Positions 56,142-64,000 of a DNA stretch of 64,000 bases are shown here, in pieces. Every line of letters starts with the position of its first letter. The first letter of the stretch is position 1. The notes below the pieces were generated by a model. The model saw only the letters and a list, made by a program, of their open reading frames with translations, was not told where the DNA came from and did no database searches. Location: positions 278,874,380-278,938,379 of the forward strand of contig CM046874.1 in assembly GCA_025667525.1 (NCBI GenBank), in the 5' to 3' direction. Both the position numbers and the translations under genes were made by a program. This stretch comes from Glebionis coronaria. Taxonomy: Eukaryota > Streptophyta > Magnoliopsida > Asterales > Asteraceae.

Positions 56142-56550
56142 ATTGCGAAATTGAATTCATCTAATGTATTGCGGAATTGAATCTTTGTGTTTATTGCGAA
56201 ATTATAACATATCCATATTGTAGAATTATAACATATTCACATTGCGGAATTAATACTCTAGATGATTGCGGAATCATACCTCACCAAGTATTGCGAAATC
56301 ATAAGTTTTTGAATTTTGCGGAATTGTATTTTTCAAAGGATTGCACAATTGAATGTTTTGGTAGATTACAGAATTGAATGTTTTTGGTAGATTGCGAAAT
56401 TATACTTTCAGTGGGATTGCGGAATTATAACCTATAGACATTGCAGAATCATAAGTTTTTTTAGCATTGCGGAATTATAACCTTTTAACTTTGCGGAATT
56501 GTGTCACCTTGCACCATAATTGCGGAATTCAGTATCTACATTGCGAAATC
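56142..56550 (+). repeat. 17-copy 25-bp degenerate array in the leader of element G
   Basis: The core ATTGCGGAATT, with variants ATTGCGAAATT, ATTGCAGAATC and ATTACAGAATT, starts at 56142, 56168, 56192, 56217, 56241, 56265, 56290, 56314, 56340, 56365, 56391, 56416, 56440, 56466, 56490, 56518 and 56540. Spacing is 22-28 bp, mostly 24-26. Spacers between cores are AT-rich and variable (ATAACATA, GAATGTTTT types). It lies between primer site and gag, the part of the RNA that usually carries packaging signals. No protein is encoded. Confidence 0.9.
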
Positions 56551-56723
56551 TTTGCTAATTTTCGAAAAATGTGTTTTTGAAAATTACGAGTTTTTTGGTT
56601 TAAGAATTTTTGGTTCCTCAAGACGACATTATTTAGGGTTTTTCACATAGTTTCTCCGAATATCAACCACAATCCAATCACACCTAAGATCCTAGTCACT
56701 TCTACACTTTAGAGATTATCGAG

Positions 56724-58153
56724 ATGGATTCTACTACAGAGTATCGTGTCACGAACAACAACATCATGGTGGCGAGTAACAAAGAAAGACCACCAATGCT
56801 TGTGTCGGGTCGATATGATCAATGGCAATCTTATTTTCTACGTTATCTTGACACAAAACCTAACGGTGATGCTTTAAGGCAATGTATTTTTTATGGACCC
56901 TATAAACTCACAAAGATAAATGTTCCTGCACAACCAGCTACAGACACAACTGAAGAACAACCAGCTTATGAACGTGATGAAAAAAGAAACGATCTCACTC
57001 CAGAGAACCGTGCTTGGTTTGATGTAGAAAAGGAAGCAATCTACTTAATTCTCTGTGGCATTGGAGATGATATTTATTCCACGGTTGATGCATGTTCTAC
57101 TGCTAAAGAAATGTGGACGGCTATTGAAAGATTGCAACAAGGTGAATCACTTAACAAACAAGACATGAAAACTAAGATGTTTTGGGACTTTGGCAAGTTT
57201 ACATCAAAGGATGGGGAATCAGTTGATTCTTATTACTCCCGATTCTACAAAATGATGAATGACATGACCTGAAACAACTTGCAAGTTTCCACCATGCAAG
57301 TCAATGTCCAATTTCTACAGCAACTTCAACCAGAGTGGACACAGTTTGTTACCTTAGTGAAACAACAAAAAAAGTTAGATGAAGTTTCATATCACACGCT
57401 CTTTGATGTTTTGAAACAATTTCAAAATGAAGCAAATGAACTTCGAGCTGAACGTGTTGCAAAGGTTTCAAATCCACTTGCTTTGGTGTCTACCACTCAA
57501 CATTACCCAGATTATCATTCTCGTGCTCCAAAGACCTACTACACTCAATCATCATCACCACGATCATCCGCTGTGTCTAAATCACATGCTCCAACAAGAT
57601 CCCGAGGCAAAGAAGTTGCAAGAGCACCATCACCCACACCTGAGCAATCATCCGAAGAAGACAGTGATGAAGAACTTGCTCAAAAGGATAGGGAATTCAA
57701 GCAACAAATGGCTTTTATTATGAAACAATACAGGAAAATCTACAAACCTACCAACAACAACCTTAGAACATCATCTAACACGAGGAACAACTATGCTCAG
57801 AGTCCTCCAAGGTATGGCACACGAAGACGTGCTGAGAGTCCTCCAAAGTATGATTGACAACTTGCAAAGTATGATTATCAGAGGGTTGCTACTGTTGTTG
57901 GAAATAGAGACGCTTTTGGTACTCAAGTTGTGCAACAAACTGGGATTCAGTGTTTTAACTGCCGAGGTTATGGGCATTTGGCTAGGGAATGCAGACAGCC
58001 AAAGAGGGTTAAAGATTATTGTTATCATAAGGAAAAGATGCTGCTATGCAAGAAAATGGAAGCTGGGATCAAATTATTTGCTGAGGAAGGAGAAATGTTT
58101 GACGACACGGATGATGAACTCTCCGACCAAGAACTCAAGGCACATTATTATAC
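56724..58153 (+). pseudogene. gag of element G (copia, with zinc knuckle)
   Basis: The ATG at 56724 (MDSTTEYRVTNNNIMVASNK) opens the capsid region: PPMLVSGRYDQWQSYFLRYL, TPENRAWFDVEKEAIYLIL, STAKEMWTAIERLQQGESLN, DGESVDSYYSRFYKMMND. A TGA at 57270-57272 breaks it; the same frame goes on QVNVQFLQQLQPEWTQFVTL and VSYHTLFDVLKQFQNEANEL. A second TGA is at 57855-57857, followed in frame by the CCHC zinc knuckle CFNCRGYGHLAREC (57951-57992), which would bind RNA. Near 58150 the frame shifts. Both stops look like CGA-to-TGA changes. Gag forms the particle. This copy would yield only an N-terminal fragment of 182 residues. Confidence 0.92.
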
Positions 58154-60577
58154 ATGGCAAAGATTCATGAGTTCCTTAACGTCACTGAAGATGACAATGG
58201 TACTATCTTTGATACCGAGCAAATTGATAAGGTACAACATGATAATGAATATAATGTGTTTGGTGATACACATGAGCATAGTGGTCTACCAACAACAATT
58301 ACTGACACGTGTATGATAGAAACAGTTGATAGCAATACCACACCCGATTCATCAGACATGTGCAATAATGAGTTTGAGGATGATCAACATGCAAATGAGT
58401 ATGATGATGAGGAGCGTGTCGTGCTTGCTAATTTAATTACTAGTTTACAAAAACATGTCAATGAAAATAGAAAGAGTCAAAAGAAATTAATGAAGGCAAA
58501 CGCAACGCTCACTCAAAACTTTGAAGAATGCAAAGCCGCTCTTATAAAATCTAGTGAGACTATTGATAGTTATAGGGCTGAGCTTCTTCAAAAGACCAAA
58601 GAGCTTGAGGGGTACAAAAGTCGTGTCATCAACGTTAAAAAGGACGAGTTTGAAAATAAATACAACGAAGCTCTTGCTTTGTTAACTAAAGAAAAACGTC
58701 AATTTAATGTCTTATTAAGTGATAAACGCCAAAAAACGTACCTTGCCACAACAAAAATTAATGAACTTGAACAAAGGCTTTCTATGAATACCACCGATTC
58801 TGCTAAAATTCTTGACGAAAAGAATCAAGAGGTTGAAACATTAAAACAAGATTTCAAAAATAGACAAAGCAAAGATACTGAAAAAGTAAAGGATCTCGAA
58901 GAACAAGTCGATTTTTTTGAAAAAAAGTTGTTTATAAAACACATGACTCTATTCAAACCGTTAGAATGATAACACCTCGGTCGTTTTTCAGGGGTCAACC
59001 TAGCTTTGCCACCCCCAAGTACCTCGAACAAGCTCAAGCTGCTAACGCTCACTTATATCTTGATGAGTCTGAATGGACCGATCATGATTGCCCAGTAGCT
59101 AGCCTCGACAATGAAGAGACGTCCCTTTGGGATGAGGAGAGTAGATCACCGGTCAATAAAGATTGTGTGACATCATATAATTATGCTTATGAAAACAGTC
59201 TTTATGGTCTTTTCACTCCACAAAAACATAAGTCTCGTGAGGAATGGTTTTTAGAATGCAAACAAAGACGGATTCAATGGAAGAAAGCTTTTGCCATTAA
59301 AGAGGAAAACTAATGTTTTTAAATATATTAACTATTTGCCACTTGATGCTTCTAAAAGCACAAGTAGAAAAACACTTGGTTTTCTTAAACACCACATTGA
59401 TAATGTTCAATCAATTGTTGAAAGCGATTGGGAAAAACGTCAAAAGGATAAGTGGAAAACAGAAATTCCTCACGACATAACTGTGCTTGTGAAAGAACTT
59501 TTAATACCAAATACGAAGATAATAAAAGAACATGTTCTTGAGTTTGAAAACTTGATTCGGTCTGAAATGTTTGATGATTTCAAATATGTTGAGTCTCTTG
59601 AAAAAGAAATTGATGAACTTCAAAATGACAAATCAGATTTTTCAAACGAATATGATCTACTCTTAGAAGAATGTCTCTCCAAAGATATTTTGTGTGTTAC
59701 TCTTCAATCTTGTGCTGATATCGATGAATATTCTGATGTTGCATGCAAATATCTTGATAAGATCAAAGAATGTGAGCGTCTTGAACTTGAGCTTTCAAAA
59801 CGTAAAGAAAATGTTGATAAAAAGGCTTTTGAGTTACTTCAACACAAAACTGATTTCCTTCAAAAACATTGTCATTCTCTTGAACTTGCTTTGCAAAAAG
59901 AAATAGGAAGTTTTCCACATGATAATAAATTACAAGAAAAACTTTCTCAAATGTGTCAAGAAATGAATGAAAAGAGTTTGGAAATTAAAGGGTTGAAAGC
60001 TCAGTTACAAGATAGGGAAACAGCGATAGTAGAGTTGAAGAAACTCGTTTCTAAGATGGGTGGGAAAATTGTGGAACCTAGTGTTAAGAAACCTGTTGTA
60101 AGACAACCCAATGCGCACAAAGTGACTAGGCCCTCTGTCTTGGGAAAACCATCTGTTTTCTCTAATTTTGCATTTGCAAAACCTGCGTTTGCCCCCAAGA
60201 CGGATGGGAAGGATAGGTTACCACATAATACTCTCAAAACACGTATTCGATCACAAAGCATTAAGAACACAAATGTGATTAAACCAGGGATGTATAGATT
60301 GTCCACTAAACCCACACACAACAAAGAAAGTCAATCACCTCAGACTTCTAGAAACACTAATAGATGTGTGTCTTTTACTACAGGAGTAGTCCCCACTGCT
60401 AGTGTTAGCCGGCCTCAGCTTAAAAGCACTCGAATGAATGAAAAGGTTTGGCAAAACAAAAGTCAAGGGAAGATGAAGGAAGTAAAAGACCAACCTAGGA
60501 TTTTCAATGTTTCTAAGAAAAAAACGTCGGTAATCGCATGTAATGACGATTTGAATGATTCAAATTTGAATACTTGA
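58154..60577 (+). pseudogene. long coiled-coil region between gag zinc knuckle and protease (element G)
   Basis: About 800 codons spread over three open stretches: 58154-58969, 58966-59313 and 59291-60577. They join by frameshifts near 58913-58926 (in a T/A homopolymer) and 59305. The content is rich in Lys, Glu, Leu and Gln in heptad style (ENRKSQKKLMKANATLTQNF, ELEQRLSMNTTDSAKILDEK, LEKEIDELQNDKSD, QEMNEKSLEIKGLKAQLQDR). It ends in a basic Ser/Pro-rich tail (VRQPNAHKVTRPSVLGKP, NKSQGKMKEVKDQPRIFNVS). Ordinary copia elements have no such block between zinc knuckle and protease; it is typical of this abundant daisy-family group as I know it. Role unknown, perhaps particle assembly. It is not a separate host gene, since it continues the element's polyprotein order. 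Confidence 0.85.
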
Positions 60578-61394
60578 ATGTTATGTTTGTTTGTGTGAAA
60601 TGTGGAAAGTGTGCTAATGCCAATCATGCTATGTGTGTTTTGAATAATGTCAAAAACATAGATACTAGAACTAAGAAGCAAAATGCGATGCCTAATAGTG
60701 CTAGAAAACCCAAAGGCAAAGTGAACCATTCTGGTGCAACCCCCCCCCCCCCCCCCTGAGAAAAGCATTGCATCAGACTCCACCACTAAGAACCCTAGAA
60801 GAAGAATTAGGGAATTATATGAGTCTACAAGCAAATCTTGGAAATGGTGGTTTGCTAATCAATGTCCTCCAAGATATAAATGGATGCCTAAGGTTAGGAC
60901 TGAAAATGTGACAAAGAGCGTTACTGTGTGTTTAAGTGAAACTAATGATTCGGATATCACAACTAACATGTAATCCAATTTAGCAAATGCTCCATCGTGT
61001 TCTAATTCTTCTGTAGGTGATCGAGATAATTCTATTCATACTGGACTCCGGATGCACGAAGCACATGACGGGGAATCTCAAGCTTCTAATTAATTTCGTA
61101 GAGAAGTTTCTGGGCACGGTCCGATTCGGAAAAATGATCAATTTGCACCGATCCTAGGATTGGAGAATTGGTTTAGGGAAATATCACTATCAAAAGGGTT
61201 TACTACGTCGAAGGACTCAATCACAATATTTTCTCGGTTGGTCAATTCTTTGATGCGAATTTAGAGGTTGCTTTTAGAAAGAAGACATGTTTTGTTCGTG
61301 ATTATGATGGGAATCAGTTACTTACCGCTTCACGGGTACTGATCTCTACACTATTTCACTTCAAGACTCCACTTCTTCAACTCCAATCTGTTTC
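60578..61394 (+). pseudogene. protease region of element G with poly-C frameshift
   Basis: After the coiled-coil region, CVKCGKCANANHAMCVLNNV leads to a run of 17 C (60740-60756) across which the frame changes. SKSWKWWFANQCPPRYKWMP follows. The aspartic protease active site reads LDSGCTKHMTG (from 61041; DSG at 61044-61052), then NLKLLINFVEK. Frameshifts then scatter the rest (GVYYVEGLNHN-like and FRKKTCFVRD-like readings in other frames) up to the integrase. The catalytic DSG is intact but the domain is broken at several places. It would process the copia polyprotein. Confidence 0.8.
60740..60756 (+). repeat. 17-base poly-C run in the polyprotein of element G
   Basis: A pure C homopolymer inside coding sequence. 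Reading on the left is in one frame (NHSGATPPPPP) and on the right in another (PPPPPPEKSIASDSTTKNP), so its length sets a frameshift. Homopolymer length is also a common sequencing error. Confidence 0.85.
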
Positions 61395-62441
61395 ATGGCT
61401 AAAGCTTCAACGACTCAAGCTTGGTTATGGCATCAACGATTATCTCATCTTAACTTTGATACCATCAACTTGCTTTCCAAGAAAGATATTGTGCGAGGCC
61501 TTCCAAACTTGAAATTCATCAAAGATCATCTTTATTCATCTTATGAGCTTTGTAAAGCTAAACGGAGTAGCTTCAAGACAAAGACTATGCCAAGCTCTAA
61601 ACGACGGTTAGATCTTCTTCATATAGATCTGTGTGGCCCCATGCATGTTCAAACCATCAATGGGAAGAAATATGTTATGGTAATTGTCGATGACTACTCA
61701 AGTTACACGTGGACCCTCTTCTTAAGGTCCAAGGATGAAACACCTGAGGTTCTCATTAACTTCCTTAAGCTGGTACAACGTGGTCTTCAAGCTCAAGTAA
61801 AAGTGGTACGTACTAACAGAGGCACAAAATTCTTGAATTCAACTCTGAAGAAATATTTTGAAGCCGAAGGGATTGAACATGAAACATCTATTGCTCGAAA
61901 ACCTGAACAAAACGGAGTTGTTGAAAGACGAAATCGCACTTTAGTTGAGGCTGCTCGAACATTATTATCTGCTTCAAAACTACCACTATTCTTTTGGGTT
62001 GAAGCCGTATCAATCGCATGTTACACACAAAACCGTTCCTTAATTATCCCAAGACACGAAAAGACACCATATCACATAATTAATGATCGCAAACCTTCAC
62101 TCAAACACCTTCATGTTTTTGGATGTACGTGTTACATTATTCGAGATGGTGATAATCTGGACAAGATGAAAGAAAAAGGTGATGCATGCATTCTAGTGGG
62201 ATATGCAACTCAGTCTAAGGGATATAGAGTGTACAACAAGAGAACAAAATTGATAGTCGAGACTATTCATATCAGATTTGATGAATTACAAGAAATGTCA
62301 CTTGAACAAAAAAGTTTAAGTCCCGATCCACAACGATATACGACTTCTGTGCACAACCGCACGAAACTTGGAACTCAAGACCACAGCAATGAATCGTCAA
62401 GTTCAAGCTGGTTCATGAACATGTTCCTAGAGCAGATATGA
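61395..62441 (+). pseudogene. integrase of element G (copia)
   Basis: 348 codons uninterrupted. N-terminal zinc region: HQRLSHLNF has both histidines (residues 13 and 18), but the expected C-x2-C is YSSYELCKAK, with both positions tyrosine. Core: Asp78 (LLHIDLCGPM); residue 141 is asparagine in VRTNRGTKF, where catalysis needs aspartate; Glu177 (EQNGVVERRNR), in the normal 35-residue spacing. Then LFFWVEAVSIACYTQNRSLI, HVFGCTCYIIRDG, YRVYNKRTKLIVETIHIRFD. Integrase inserts element cDNA. Loss of one catalytic acid and both zinc cysteines should inactivate it although the frame is open. The stop at 62439-62441 precedes the reverse transcriptase frame. Confidence 0.92.
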
Positions 62442-64000
62442 CAGTGGACACGACACTAGAAGAGTTGTAAATGTTATATGGACCAATGTTTGATGAATAT
62501 TTCACAGGGGAGAAACATGGTGTATCAAAGTCTTTCGCTGTCACTCATGATAAGAATGATGATACCGATCATCGTCAACAAAAGGATACAACTCCATCTA
62601 CTTCAACACGGGTTGCTGCAGATTTACCTCCTCAGAATATCACTTCAACAATCAATCCTACAACATCCACAACTAATTTCATTACTCCAGAGAACACAAA
62701 TCAAGCAGACGATGCGTTATCTGAAGATGATGATTTTCACAACCCATTCGATACACCGGTACACGAAATTGGAGAGTCTTCTACTCGTCATGTTGATCCG
62801 TCAAATATGTATACGTTCTACCAACGACATCCTTCAACACATCATTGGACCCGAGAACATCCTTTGGTTCAAGTAATTGGAACCCCTTCACAGCCTGTTC
62901 GTACAAGACGACAACTAGCCACCGATGGCGATGTTTTTATGTTCGCACTCGCCGTGAGTATAGCTGAACCGAAAAACGTCAAAGAAGCCATGGCTGATCA
63001 TGCTTGGATTGAATCGATGACGGAAGAACTTCAACAATTTGAAAGACTTAAAGTTTGGGAACTTGTTGACAGACCATACGATGTGATTCCATTAAATCTT
63101 TGTTGGATCTGGAAAAACAAGATGGATGAAGAAAACACGATCATCAAGAACAAATCTAGGCTACTGGCTAAGGGATATGGCCAGAAAGAGGGAATTTATT
63201 TTGACGAATCATTTTCACCAGTTGCTCGTATGGAAGCGGTCAGGATTTTCCTTGCTTATGCTACACATAAGGGATTCACTTTTTATCAAATGGACGTGAA
63301 GACAGCATTTCTGAACGGTCCTTTGAATGAAGAAGTCTATGTTACGCATCCGGAAGGATTCGTCAATCCTCATTATCCTGACAAGGTGTATCGTCTCCAC
63401 ACGGTACTATATGGACTCAAGCAAGATCGAAGGGCATGGTACGACGAGCTCTCGAAATTCCTGGCATCCAAAGGGTTCTCAAAAGGTTCTATTGATCTAA
63501 CTCTGTTCACTTATATATATATATATATATATGGGGATGACATTTTGCTTGTGCAGATTTATGTTGATGACATTATTTTCGGGTCTACAAACCTAAACCT
63601 TTCATAATGGTTTGAAAAAGTCATGCACAACAAATTTGAAATGTCTATGATGGGCGAACTAAAATTCTTTCTAGGAATTCAAGTTCACTAATCTCCAAGT
63701 GGTATCTTTATAAATCAAGCTAAGTATTGTCAAGAGATAATCAAAAAGTATGGTATGACTTCATGTGACCCCGTTGGGACACCATTATCAACGACATCGC
63801 TAGATGCTGACTTGGAGGTAAATGCCATAGATCAAACGAGATATCGTTCCATGATCGGTTCCCTCATGTACTTGACAACAAGCAGACCTGATATTTCACA
63901 TGCTACGTGTTATTGTGCACGATATCAAGCACGACCCACTGAGAAGCACCTCAAGGAGGTAACGGATCTTTCGGTACCTCAAGAATACCATTCACTTGGG
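62442..64000 (+). pseudogene. reverse transcriptase (to start of RNase H) of element G, cut by window end
   Basis: The frame from 62471 runs 378 codons: a variable linker ([52 protein letters not shown]), then [99 protein letters not shown] and the active site YVDDIIFGS (about 63560-63586). A (TA)10 run lies in frame before it. Stops: TAA 63605-63607 and TAA 63689-63691. After these, MSMMGELKFFLGIQVH and GMTSCDPVGTPLSTTSLDAD continue, with a 2-base loss near 63962 relative to element A. Reverse transcriptase makes the element's cDNA. Confidence 0.92.
63512..63532 (+). repeat. (TA)10 microsatellite inside reverse transcriptase of element G
   Basis: The TA run encodes alternating Tyr-Ile ([15 protein letters not shown]) just before the YVDD active site and keeps the frame. 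The surrounding protein on both sides is normal copia sequence. Confidence 0.9.

Larger units (their letters stand above)
55452..64000 (+). mobile_element. Element G: Ty1/copia LTR retrotransposon, 5' part to window end
   Basis: 5' LTR (55452-55844), primer site, an 870-bp leader with a 25-bp repeat array, gag with zinc knuckle, a long coiled-coil region, protease, integrase and reverse transcriptase in copia order. Cut by the window end shortly after the reverse-transcriptase active site. The 3' LTR is outside. The gag-pol type is one I associate with highly abundant Asteraceae elements. At least two in-frame stops in gag, two in the pol 3' part and several frameshifts make it defective. Confidence 0.93.

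Noticed and set aside
1..64000. CRISPR arrays, bacterial operons, rRNA or tRNA genes
   Set aside because: No such signatures seen. The regular 25-bp array at 56142-56550 has no conserved 23-47-bp repeats with unique spacers and no cas-like genes, and sits in a copia leader.

Overview
This is a plant nuclear window made almost entirely of nested LTR retrotransposons. I recognise no host gene, rRNA, tRNA or CRISPR array. The Ty1/copia gag-pol at the right edge belongs to a type that, from general knowledge, is very abundant in Asteraceae (daisy family). That, the very AT-rich non-coding DNA, and the mix of Athila-like, Tat-like and chromovirus-like Ty3/gypsy elements suggest an Asteraceae genome. 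The species is not determinable here. All coding regions are broken, so most are given as pseudogenes.

Layout. Element A (copia, + strand, 1-3882, 5' part outside the window) lies inside the integrase region of element B (gypsy, 3883-6812). B in turn appears to sit inside the 5' LTR of element C (Athila-like gypsy, 6813-45859). C's pol is interrupted inside reverse transcriptase by element D (Tat-like gypsy, 12945-36041, 5-bp target duplication ACTAC). D's reverse transcriptase is itself interrupted by element E (chromovirus-like gypsy on the - strand, 16325-28541, LTRs of about 3.4 kb, target duplication GTCAT). C's 3' LTR carries element F, a short non-autonomous LTR element with 589-bp LTRs. 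A 7.8-kb stretch holding the end of C, its 3' LTR with F, and the right flank is present twice in direct tandem (39784-47602 and 47603-55430), about 0.3% different. Element G (copia, 55452 to beyond 64000) closes the window. It is related to A and supplies a 5' LTR, gag, a long coiled-coil region, protease, integrase and the start of reverse transcriptase.

How the parts work together. Each element has, or had, the standard set: LTR promoter, tRNA primer site, gag, protease, reverse transcriptase/RNase H, integrase, polypurine tract and LTR. D additionally carries a gene on the opposite strand between pol and its 3' LTR. It encodes a large coiled-coil protein of the 'gypsy-type transposon' kind known from Tat/Grande/Retand elements. 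It shows two clear GT-AG introns on its own strand and a possible TATA box of its own.

Points most worth a second look: the spliced antisense gene in D; element E, whose internal coding region is far more decayed than its LTR pair; D's LTRs being more diverged than those of C, which contains it; the tandem duplication, either a recent real duplication or two haplotypes placed in series; a 17-copy 25-bp array in the leader of G; and a hairpin next to the TATA box in the LTRs of A and G that is kept although its sequence has changed.
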